Of a stretch of DNA of 5,472 nt, positions 1 through 4,640 are shown one piece after another (position 1 is the first letter of the stretch; each line of letters opens with the position of its first letter). The stretch is taken from the NCBI GenBank assembly GCA_900770145.1, contig CAAGJL010000021.1, positions 1 to 5,472 of the forward strand, given 5' to 3'. Below the pieces are notes generated by a model. That model had not been told where the DNA came from, ran no database searches, and saw nothing but the letters and a program-made list of their open reading frames with translations. The position numbers and the translations under genes are program-made. Source of the DNA: Clostridia bacterium (GTDB lineage: Bacteria > Bacillota > Clostridia > Oscillospirales > CAG-272).

Positions 1-355
1 TGATTTTTTCGGCGCGATCCAACAGTTCCACGGTTCTGTTGACGGCACGCCACGCTTTTTCCTCCCGCCCGGAGGAACGGAACTCGTCAAACGATACTGC
101 CGCCGCCCCTGCAAACGGGTTTTTCTTTCTGGTGCTGCGCCGCGTCAGCGCCGGTAGCGCCCGGTCGATTTTTGCCACCCGTTCGGCGGCTTCCCGCACG
201 GCGACGTCCGGGCGTGAGAGCCCTTCCTCCGCCAGCTCCGCCGCGCCCGGCTCGTTGATCGAGACCGCGCGCAGTTTCATCAACCGGCGTACCAATGCGT
301 CCGTGTCCCGTTTCAGTGCGACAGCGGTCAGCTTTTCCATGGTACTTACTGACAT
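1..355 (-). CDS. ntpI: V-type ATP synthase subunit I, N-terminal part (runs off the left edge)
   Basis: This is the first 118 codons of the large membrane subunit I (subunit a) of the V/A-type H+ or Na+ ATPase. In this family the subunit links the peripheral stalks to the rotor ring and forms the ion half-channels. The visible start, MSVSTMEKLTAVALKRDTD, matches the usual subunit I opening, in which a basic beta strand (MKKLTLIGLK type) leads into the cytoplasmic arm. The rest is charged helical sequence expected for that arm. The membrane half lies outside the window, so ion specificity cannot be judged. The start at 355 overlaps the stalk gene upstream by 10 bases and has a G-rich stretch about 11 bases before it. 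An in-frame ATG at 340 has no ribosome site and would remove residues typical of the family. The overlap suggests translational coupling. The gene order, small coiled-coil subunit then I, is that of the Enterococcus hirae ntpF-ntpI operon. The family call is firm; the symbol follows that naming. Confidence 0.85.
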   Translation of the reverse strand, partial: MSVSTMEKLTAVALKRDTDALVRRLMKLRAVSINEPGAAELAEEGLSRPDVAVREAAERVAKIDRALPALTRRSTRKKNPFAGAAAVSFDEFRSSGREEKAWRAVNRTVELLDRAEKI

Positions 356-666
356 TTTTCCACGATCCCCCAAACCACGGCGTGTACTGCCGCGTCCATA
401 TGAGCTCTCGCCGCCTCGCACAGCGCCGCGGCTTCTTTTTCGGACTCCGCGCGTTTGCGCTCGATCAGCCGGTTGGCGCGCCGGCTGATCTCGTCTAAAT
501 TGTCTTTACACTCGTTTTCCGTCACACGCAGGACTTCCTCGCATTGCGCTTTGCCTTGCGTTTCCACCGCGGCGCGCATTGCCGCCGCTTTTTCCGTGGC
601 GGCGCGTTTCACCTTTTCGGCATCCGCTTCGGCTTTCCGGATTTCCTCAATCACTTGTTTTGACAT
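346..666 (-). CDS. ntpF: V-type ATPase peripheral-stalk coiled-coil subunit (G/H, NtpF-like)
   Basis: A 106-residue protein of almost uninterrupted helical, charged sequence from residue 1 to about 95, rich in Lys, Glu, Arg and Ala with heptad-like spacing. There is no signal peptide or membrane segment. This is the composition and length of the small peripheral-stalk subunit of V/A-type ATPases (subunit G or H, AhaH, NtpF), which pairs with subunit E to hold the catalytic head still against rotation. Such short coiled coils diverge fast, so the identification rests largely on position: the stop codon overlaps the start of subunit I, as in the E. hirae operon order F-I-K-E-C. The start at 666 is supported by AGGACGGTG, whose GGTG lies 7 bases upstream. 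It appears to be the first gene of its operon, after a 375-base non-coding stretch with a candidate promoter. A general ATPase b-subunit-like coiled coil is the only real alternative. Confidence 0.75.
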   Translation of the reverse strand: MSKQVIEEIRKAEADAEKVKRAATEKAAAMRAAVETQGKAQCEEVLRVTENECKDNLDEISRRANRLIERKRAESEKEAAALCEAARAHMDAAVHAVVWGIVEKCQ

Positions 667-686
667 TCGGTTTCACCGTCCTTTTC

Positions 687-706
687 CCTTTGCCGTGGGG
701 CAAAGG
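687..706 (-). promoter_or_regulatory. Leader hairpin 3, just upstream of the ntpF ribosome site
   Basis: Eight-base perfect inverted repeat (cctttgcc at 687-694, ggcaaagg at 699-706) around a 4-base loop. In the minus-strand transcript it would end about 20 bases before the ntpF start codon, next to the AGGACGGTG ribosome site. No T run follows on the minus strand, so it does not look like a terminator. A role in mRNA stability or translation is possible but not shown. Confidence 0.45.
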
Positions 707-739
707 CTGTTTTCGCCGCGGCGCCGACGCCCCGCAGGC

Positions 740-762
740 GCGCCCCGCCGTCGGCGGGGCGC
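740..762. repeat. Perfect GC-only palindrome, leader hairpin 2
   Basis: Ten-base perfect inverted repeat (gcgccccgcc at 740-749, ggcggggcgc at 753-762) around a 3-base loop, made entirely of G and C apart from one loop base. A second, weaker hairpin follows at 774-793 (7-base arms, 6-base loop). Neither is followed by a T run on either strand. The cluster (about 715-795) resembles a dispersed extragenic palindromic element of the REP type dropped into the leader, but only one copy lies in this window, so that reading cannot be tested here. Confidence 0.5.
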
Positions 763-773
763 CATGCTCCCCT

Positions 774-793
774 TCGGGCGTGCGACCGCCCGA
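774..793. repeat. Leader hairpin 1
   Basis: Seven-base inverted repeat (tcgggcg at 774-780, cgcccga at 787-793) around a 6-base loop. In a minus-strand transcript started near 823 this would be the first hairpin of the leader. It sits 11 bases from the GC-only palindrome and probably belongs to the same element. Confidence 0.4.
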
Positions 794-828
794 TTTCCGC
801 AGAAACAGGGAAGAATGTTTATTTTCAT

Positions 829-840
829 TATGATATCATA
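829..840. promoter_or_regulatory. 12-base perfect palindrome over the -10 element, possible operator
   Basis: TATGATATCATA at 829-840 is a perfect palindrome covering the proposed -10 of the V-ATPase promoter. A repressor bound here would block polymerase. Short AT palindromes also arise by chance in promoters, and I do not recognise it as the site of a known regulator. Confidence 0.3.
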
Positions 841-858
841 TAATTCCTGCATTTGCAA
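830..858 (-). promoter_or_regulatory. Candidate sigma-A promoter of the V-ATPase operon
   Basis: Read on the minus strand: -35 TTGCAA (858-853, 4 of 6 matches), a spacer of exactly 17 bases, and -10 TATCAT (835-830, 5 of 6 matches), in the only AT-rich part of the gap. Transcription would start near 823 and give a leader of about 157 bases. An overlapping alternative is TTGAAA (869-864) with an 18-base spacer to AATTAT (845-840). On the plus strand there is an exact TATAAT at 839-844, but it has no good -35 and no plus-strand gene follows it closely. Confidence 0.5.
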
Positions 859-902
859 GGCGTTTTCAAGAAATGTTTTCAATTTCGGGCGCAAAACCGG
901 AT

Positions 903-939
903 ACTTTGCGGCAAAGTGTGCAAAATGTGTAACATTTTG
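903..939. promoter_or_regulatory. Two adjacent dyad-symmetric sites upstream of the V-ATPase promoter
   Basis: Site A at 903-917 is a perfect 7-base dyad around one central base (actttgc / gcaaagt). Site B at 921-939 is a perfect 8-base dyad around three bases (CAAAATGT / ACATTTTG). They are 3 bases apart and lie about 80-115 bases upstream of the proposed transcription start at 823. On either strand they lack the GC stem and T run of a terminator. The arrangement suits a pair of DNA-binding protein sites. I do not recognise the motif. Confidence 0.4.
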
Positions 940-988
940 GTGTACTTGCGGGCGCGTCGGGTTATCCGTCGCCCCGCAAGGAGCCCGC

Positions 989-1023
989 AAAAACGTTCCG
1001 TTGACCGATGACCGGCGACGGAA
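989..1023 (-). terminator. Probable intrinsic terminator of the lipoprotein unit
   Basis: Read on the minus strand, 19 bases after the stop codon of the 139-residue gene: arms TTCCGT (1023-1018) and ACGGAA (1001-996), with a possible inner CCG/CGG pairing, then CG and a run of five T (993-989). The distance from the stop and the T run are typical of a Rho-independent terminator. The stem is modest and interrupted. Confidence 0.5.
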
Positions 1024-1041
1024 AGCGTGCCGAAAATCGCC

Positions 1042-1461
1042 TCAACGCTTCGGAGACGGTTGCTTTTTGGCGGCGGGCGGGGTATCCCATTTGCTTTCCT
1101 GCACGGCTTGGTGCAAAAGAGTCGACCCCGTGCGCACTTCAAAAGTTACGGACAGCAAAGTGCTTGCCCCTTTTTGCGTCTTTTTTGCATTTACCCGGCA
1201 CACGTAAGGGGAAAACCGATACCCGCACCCTGCGGCTACCGCGCTTTCCAACGCCGCGCAGGCTTCGCCTGTCAGCGTTTCTTTTACAAACCGGCAAAGC
1301 GCCGCGCTCAGCGCCGCCGCGTGTCGCGCGGCGGCGTCCGACCCTTCCGGCACGCTGTATTCCAGCCGCAGAATCTCACATCCCCCGTGCCGGAAAACCT
1401 CGCGCCCGCTTCCCGGCAGTTCCGGCGGCTCTGTCGCCGGGTTCTTTTTTCGCCGCTTCAT
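1042..1461 (-). CDS. Hypothetical protein of 139 residues, coupled to the lipoprotein gene
   Basis: I do not recognise this protein with confidence. It starts with a basic stretch (MKRRKKNP) and has no signal peptide or membrane segment. An Ala-rich helical part follows (about residues 42-77), then a stretch with beta-like alternation (about 80-120), and a Lys/Pro-rich tail. The pattern of an Ala-rich helix followed by a short strand ending in VTFEVRTG is loosely like small clostridial DUF3298-type domains; this is a weak impression. The ATG at 1461 overlaps the stop of the upstream lipoprotein gene as ATGA, so translation is probably coupled and the two products likely serve one process. A probable terminator 19 bases past the stop closes the unit. 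The plus-strand frame across the same DNA encodes low-complexity Arg/Pro sequence and is not credible. The gene call is fair; the function is unknown. Confidence 0.6.
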   Translation of the reverse strand: MKRRKKNPATEPPELPGSGREVFRHGGCEILRLEYSVPEGSDAAARHAAALSAALCRFVKETLTGEACAALESAVAAGCGYRFSPYVCRVNAKKTQKGASTLLSVTFEVRTGSTLLHQAVQESKWDTPPAAKKQPSPKR

Positions 1462-2012
1462 CCCCTTTGCTCCGCGGTCGGTGAAAACCGGACAATTCTT
1501 GCGCTCGCATTCCCGCTGCTTGCCGCAAACGGCACCCCGCCGGAAAGAAACGTGAACGAAAACCCGTCTCCGGTGATTTCGGTCTGCCCCTCGCCGTTTA
1601 CTTTTGCCGTGCGCACGTTACCCGAAACCGGGAACAGAGCGAAAATTGCCGCAAAATCCGATTCTGCCGACAGCGGAACGGTCAGCGACCCCGCGGTGAG
1701 AAACAGCGCGCCCTCGCGGTCGCGCGACAGCGTTGTGCCCGCCAGCGACTCCGGTGCATAGAATGTAAACGTGCCGCAGAAAGGGCGCGCGGTACCGTCC
1801 TCCCGGTATTCCGCCGGCTCGGCGCAAAGCTCGCCCGCGAAGGCAAGTTCCGGCAGCGCCCCCTCAATTTCGGCGGAAAACCCCACCCGGAAAACGTCCA
1901 GAAAGTCCTCGTTTTTCCGGCAGGAAATCATTGAAAAAAGCAGACACAACACCATCGGCACAGCCAAAAGCCCCCGGCACCCCTGCCGGGTTCTCCCGCT
2001 TTTGATTCGCAT
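1458..2012 (-). CDS. Putative lipoprotein of unknown function (184 residues)
   Basis: The N-terminus has a basic region (residues 1-13), a hydrophobic core (LLAVPMVLCLLFSMIS, 15-30) and then Cys31, a signal-peptidase II site (MIS-C), so the mature protein is probably a lipid-anchored, externally exposed protein. The remainder alternates hydrophobic and polar residues with many Gly, Ser and Thr, suggesting a beta-rich fold of about 150 residues. It faintly recalls small clostridial lipoproteins with LolA-like beta sheets, but I cannot name a family. The start at 2012 is chosen because the signal peptide begins there and GGGAGGGGGAG lies 5 bases upstream. An ATG at 2016 is in another frame. It is transcribed divergently from alr, with about 170 bases between the two start codons. 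I found no convincing promoter for it in that gap. Its stop overlaps the next start by 4 bases. Confidence 0.65.
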   Translation of the reverse strand: MRIKSGRTRQGCRGLLAVPMVLCLLFSMISCRKNEDFLDVFRVGFSAEIEGALPELAFAGELCAEPAEYREDGTARPFCGTFTFYAPESLAGTTLSRDREGALFLTAGSLTVPLSAESDFAAIFALFPVSGNVRTAKVNGEGQTEITGDGFSFTFLSGGVPFAASSGNASARIVRFSPTAEQRG

Positions 2013-2069
2013 TCATACTCCCCCTCCCGGTGTAAAACGCGCCACGTATCGGCACATTTTGCTTTTTTC

Positions 2070-2085
2070 GGCGCACGGTTGCGCC
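2070..2085. repeat. Small hairpin in the divergent gap between the lipoprotein gene and alr
   Basis: Six-base perfect arms (ggcgca at 2070-2075, tgcgcc at 2080-2085) around a 4-base loop. It lies 58 bases upstream of the lipoprotein start and 50 bases upstream of the alr -35 element. No T run follows directly on either strand. It could be a regulator site for the divergent pair or chance. Confidence 0.3.
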
Positions 2086-2134
2086 AACTTCGTTTTACTG
2101 TATGCACCCAAATACAAAAAAATGCCGCACCCAC

Positions 2135-2163
2135 TTGTCAGCAGACAAAAATTGTGGTATGAT
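2135..2163 (+). promoter_or_regulatory. Promoter of alr (sigma-A type, extended -10)
   Basis: TTGTCA (2135-2140, 5 of 6 matches), a spacer of 17 bases, and TATGAT (2158-2163, 5 of 6 matches) preceded by TGG, which gives an extended -10. Transcription would start near 2170, leaving a leader of about 13 bases that already contains the ribosome site AAAGGA before the alr start at 2183. This is the best promoter in the window, and it fixes the alr start by excluding the in-frame ATGs upstream (2102, 2159, 2162). Confidence 0.75.
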
Positions 2164-2182
2164 GGCATGGAAAGGAACTGCC

Positions 2183-3286
2183 ATGCGACCTTTTCCCCCG
2201 AATCGTGCCGTGGCGCGTATTCACACCGCCGCGCTGGTCAAAAATTACCGCATGTTGCAAAAAAAGGCAGGGAACGCGCGGATTTTTGCCGTGGTGAAGG
2301 CAAATGCCTACGGTCACGGCCTTGAGGGCGTGACTGCCACGCTTGCCGGCGCCGGTTGCACCGCGTTTGCGGTAGCGACCCTGGAGGAGGCGTGCACCGT
2401 GCGCCTGCACGCGCCGGGCGCTGCGGTGCTGATTCTCGGCTACACTCCGCCGCAAAAAGCGCGCCTGCTCTCGGAACTGTCCCTGACGCAGACCGTGTTT
2501 TCCGCGCGCTACGCAAAGGCGTTGGATGCGGCGGCAAGCGGCGCGGGGCGGGTAATCGCGGTACATTTCAAAACGGATGGGGGGATGACCCGCCTGGGCT
2601 TTTCTCCGGACGGGGCGCGGGAAATCCGCGACAGCGTGGAGGCTTGCCCCATGCTGTTGCCGACCGGAATTTACACGCATTTTCCCACCCCCGAAGACGC
2701 GGAAGCCACCGGCGAGACCTTAAAACGCTTTCGCGCGTTGTGCGGGCAACTTGCCGCCTGCGGGCTGCGCCTGCCGCGCCATGCCGCGGCTTCCGCGGCG
2801 ATGCTGGCAAGGGACGACGCGATGTTGGACGCGGTGCGCCCGGGGTTGGCGCTTTACGGCGTCCCCCCGGTGCCGTGCGACCTGCCGCTTGCCCCGGTGC
2901 TGACGCTCACCGCCCCGGTGGTGCAGATTCACGAGGTGCCGGCGGGTACGCCGGTCGGCTACGGCGGGGCGTTTGTGACCGAACGCAAATCCCGCATCGG
3001 CACCCTGCCGCTGGGGTACGGGGACGGATTTTCCCGCGCGCTGGGGGCTTTCCCTCTCACGCTCCTGCACGGCAGAAAAAAGTATTCCGTGCCGGTGGCG
3101 GGCAGGGTCTGTATGGATCAGACCATGGTGGATCTGACCGGCACCCCTGCAAAAGAGGGGGATACGGTATCGGTTTTCGGGGATGTGACGGCGGCGGCGC
3201 ACGCCGCGGGCACCATCCCGTATGAAATTCTCACCGCGCTTTCGGCAAGGGTGCCGCGGGTGGCGGTTTTTGACCCGGAAGAATAA
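2183..3286 (+). CDS. alr: Alanine racemase, PLP-dependent
   Basis: Interconverts L- and D-alanine in the cytoplasm and so supplies D-alanine for peptidoglycan. At 367 residues it has normal length: an N-terminal TIM barrel (about 8-235) and a C-terminal beta domain. Lys39 in AVVKANAYGHG carries PLP. Arg219 in RPGLALYG is the arginine that contacts the PLP ring nitrogen. Tyr260 in GYGGAF is the second catalytic base from the partner subunit, and VCMDQ near residue 310 is the usual substrate-side motif. Lys130 and Arg137 lie in the KxDxGMxRLG motif. One oddity is that this motif reads KTDGGMTRLG, with Gly133 where Thr is usual. The start at 2183 is preferred over an in-frame ATG at 2102 because the promoter lies between them, AAAGGA is well placed, and the protein then begins as family members do. 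Only 41 bases separate it from the regulator gene, so read-through is likely. Confidence 0.93.
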   Translation: MRPFPPNRAVARIHTAALVKNYRMLQKKAGNARIFAVVKANAYGHGLEGVTATLAGAGCTAFAVATLEEACTVRLHAPGAAVLILGYTPPQKARLLSELSLTQTVFSARYAKALDAAASGAGRVIAVHFKTDGGMTRLGFSPDGAREIRDSVEACPMLLPTGIYTHFPTPEDAEATGETLKRFRALCGQLAACGLRLPRHAAASAAMLARDDAMLDAVRPGLALYGVPPVPCDLPLAPVLTLTAPVVQIHEVPAGTPVGYGGAFVTERKSRIGTLPLGYGDGFSRALGAFPLTLLHGRKKYSVPVAGRVCMDQTMVDLTGTPAKEGDTVSVFGDVTAAAHAAGTIPYEILTALSARVPRVAVFDPEE

Positions 3287-3289
3287 AAA

Positions 3290-3321
3290 TCCCCCCCATA
3301 CGTGCTGCAAAACGCGGGGGA
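3290..3321 (+). promoter_or_regulatory. Possible hairpin masking the regulator's ribosome site
   Basis: In the alr-regulator gap, tccccc (3290-3295) can pair with ggggga (3316-3321) across a 20-base loop. The right arm is part of the purine-rich ribosome site GGGGGAGAAAGG in front of the AraC-family gene. No T run follows, so it is not an intrinsic terminator. If formed, it would lower initiation on the regulator. With 6 pairs and a long loop, its stability is moderate at best. Confidence 0.3.
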
Positions 3322-3327
3322 GAAAGG

Positions 3328-4191
3328 ATGTTTATGGTCGCTTTTTACGAAAACCGCACCGATGAATTTCACGCGCGGCGCACCAAGGACGGCAAGGGGC
3401 ACATCGGGTGCCCCGCGCACCTGCACTATCATCTGGAACTGGCGATCTTTTTGGAGGGGGAAGCCCGCGCGTTTGCCGACACCAAGGAATACACGCTGCA
3501 CCCCGGCGACGTGTTTCTTACGTTCCCCAATCAGGTGCACCGGTATGAATCTTATACCAAAGAAGAGTATTACCTTTTTATTGTAAACCCGGACATTCTC
3601 TCCGAACTTTCCCGCGTGTTTGACGGCGGCGTGCCGACCTCGGCGGTGTTACCGGGGGCGGCAAATGACCCGGAGATTGTGGAACTTGCCGATAAACTGT
3701 ACCACATCCGGGAGGATATGCCGTTTTATGAGACCTTGCGGCGCGGGTATCTGCTGACGCTGTTTTCCAAGTTGTTGCCGCAGTTTACGCTGACCTCCGC
3801 CAACACGGGGGATACCCACACGCTCAAAGACATTGTGACCTACTGCACCAAAAACTATACCAAAGATCTGTCGCTTGCGGAACTGGAACGGGAACTGCAT
3901 ATCAGCCGCTACTATATTTCGCACCTGTTTTCGGACAAACTCAAAATCGGGTTTAACAGTTATATCAACTCGCTTCGCATTTCCTATGCCTGCCGGTATC
4001 TGCGTCACAGCGACAAATCGGTGACCGAGATCAGCGACCTTGTGGGGTTCGGCACGCTCCGCACGTTTAACCGGGCGTTCCTCCGGCAGACCGGGAAAAC
4101 CCCCAGCGAATACCGCCGCGCCAAAAGCGCGGTTACCCCTGCCGCGCACCGCGCGCAGGAAAACGGAGAAAGAAAGGAAACTTCCAAATGA
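3328..4191 (+). CDS. AraC-family transcriptional regulator with cupin sensor domain
   Basis: A 287-residue cytoplasmic DNA-binding regulator. The N-terminal cupin (about 25-110) shows both cupin motifs: HLHYHLE (His31, 33, 35, Glu37) with Gly44, and GDVFLTFPNQVH (Gly60, Pro67, His71). In AraC relatives this barrel binds a small ligand, often a sugar. A linker (about 110-165) leads to the C-terminal AraC/XylS DNA-binding domain (166-267) with two helix-turn-helix units, LSLAELERELHISRYYISHLF (181-201, read as two adjoining helices) and the second ending in GKTPSEYR (256-263). A basic tail of 20 residues follows. The stop overlaps the luxS start as ATGA, and the gene lies directly before luxS-mtnN, so control of these genes, with autoregulation, is a reasonable inference. 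The ligand is unknown. The ATG at 3328 has GGGAG 5 bases ahead; an ATG at 3334 has AAGGA 5 bases ahead and is equally possible, costing two residues. Confidence 0.88.
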   Translation: MFMVAFYENRTDEFHARRTKDGKGHIGCPAHLHYHLELAIFLEGEARAFADTKEYTLHPGDVFLTFPNQVHRYESYTKEEYYLFIVNPDILSELSRVFDGGVPTSAVLPGAANDPEIVELADKLYHIREDMPFYETLRRGYLLTLFSKLLPQFTLTSANTGDTHTLKDIVTYCTKNYTKDLSLAELERELHISRYYISHLFSDKLKIGFNSYINSLRISYACRYLRHSDKSVTEISDLVGFGTLRTFNRAFLRQTGKTPSEYRRAKSAVTPAAHRAQENGERKETSK

Positions 4192-4640
4192 AGAAAATTG
4201 CCAGTTTTACAGTGGATCACGACAAGATTGTGCCGGGGATGTATCTCTCGCGCCGGGACGGGGACGTGACGACTTTTGACCTGCGCACCCGCCGCCCCAA
4301 CTGCGGGGAGTATATGGACAACCTGACCATGCACTCGGTAGAGCATATGCTTGCCACGTATCTTCGCGGCGGCGCGTGGGGCGATCACATGATTTATTTC
4401 GGCCCGATGGGGTGCCAGACGGGGTTTTATCTGCTGGTGCGGGATCTTTCCCCGGAGGAAAGCGAGCGGGCGCTGGTCGACGCGCTGGAAAAAACGCTGA
4501 CGGCGGGCGAGATGTTCGGTGCCACGAGAAAAGAGTGCGGTAATTATCAAAATCTTTCGCTGGATGCCGCCAAGAAAGAGTGCGCGGCATATCTTGCCGT
4601 GCTGAAAGAGCGGAAAGGGGCGTTTACTTATGAGCAATAA
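4188..4640 (+). CDS. luxS: S-ribosylhomocysteine lyase (AI-2 synthase)
   Basis: Splits S-ribosylhomocysteine into homocysteine and 4,5-dihydroxy-2,3-pentanedione (DPD), which cyclises to the signal AI-2; this closes the detoxifying arm of the activated methyl cycle. At 150 residues it has the usual length. The metal site is complete: HSVEH (His49, His53, with Glu52 as catalytic acid/base) and Cys117 in ECGNYQ. The active-site Cys76 lies in the signature FGPMGCQTGFY (71-81), and DLRTRRPN (31-38) matches the substrate-side segment. No key residue is missing. The start at 4188 overlaps the regulator stop by 4 bases, with AAAGGA about 9 bases upstream. The following mtnN gene starts 11 bases before the luxS stop and makes the substrate, so the two consecutive enzymes are co-translated. 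No promoter of its own is visible. Confidence 0.96.
   Translation: MKKIASFTVDHDKIVPGMYLSRRDGDVTTFDLRTRRPNCGEYMDNLTMHSVEHMLATYLRGGAWGDHMIYFGPMGCQTGFYLLVRDLSPEESERALVDALEKTLTAGEMFGATRKECGNYQNLSLDAAKKECAAYLAVLKERKGAFTYEQ

Larger units (their letters stand above)
667..1041. other. Intergenic control region ahead of the V-ATPase operon
   Basis: These 375 bases separate two minus-strand units. Reading frames across it on either strand give low-complexity Arg/Pro/Ser-rich products without ribosome sites, so I see no gene. Read in the minus direction it holds, in order: a probable terminator for the upstream unit (1023-989); a pair of 8-base arms 945-952 / 973-980 that could form a loose hairpin; two neighbouring dyad-symmetric sites (921-939 and 903-917); a candidate promoter (858-830) whose -10 is covered by a 12-base palindrome; and a leader of about 157 bases with three hairpins (793-774, 762-740, 706-687) before the ribosome site of ntpF. 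Composition changes sharply, from AT-rich around 815-940 to very GC-rich around 710-795. Confidence 0.6.

Noticed and set aside
839..844. Exact TATAAT on the plus strand
   Set aside because: No acceptable -35 lies 16-18 bases upstream, and no plus-strand gene follows for more than 1.3 kb.
945..990. Inverted arms 945-952 / 973-980 and 946-953 / 983-990 as a terminator or riboswitch
   Set aside because: The two pairings exclude each other, loops are long (20-29 bases) and no T run follows on the minus strand; the hairpin at 1023-989 fits a terminator better.
455..1207. Plus-strand open frame of 250 codons across ntpF and the gap
   Set aside because: It runs antisense to the coiled-coil subunit and continues through hairpins and the promoter region. 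The product is low-complexity Arg/Ser/Pro sequence without a recognisable domain.
1027..1761. Plus-strand open frame of 244 codons opposite the lipoprotein pair
   Set aside because: The minus strand has a lipobox, a strong ribosome site, an ATGA overlap and a terminator. The plus frame has none of these and an Arg/Pro-rich product.
2102..2182. N-terminal extension of alr from ATG at 2102
   Set aside because: The -35 and -10 elements (2135-2163) fall inside it, and family members begin close to the residue encoded at 2183.
2356..3225. Plus-strand open frame of 289 codons inside alr
   Set aside because: It is a different frame of the alanine racemase gene, kept open by high GC content; the alr frame carries all the catalytic motifs.
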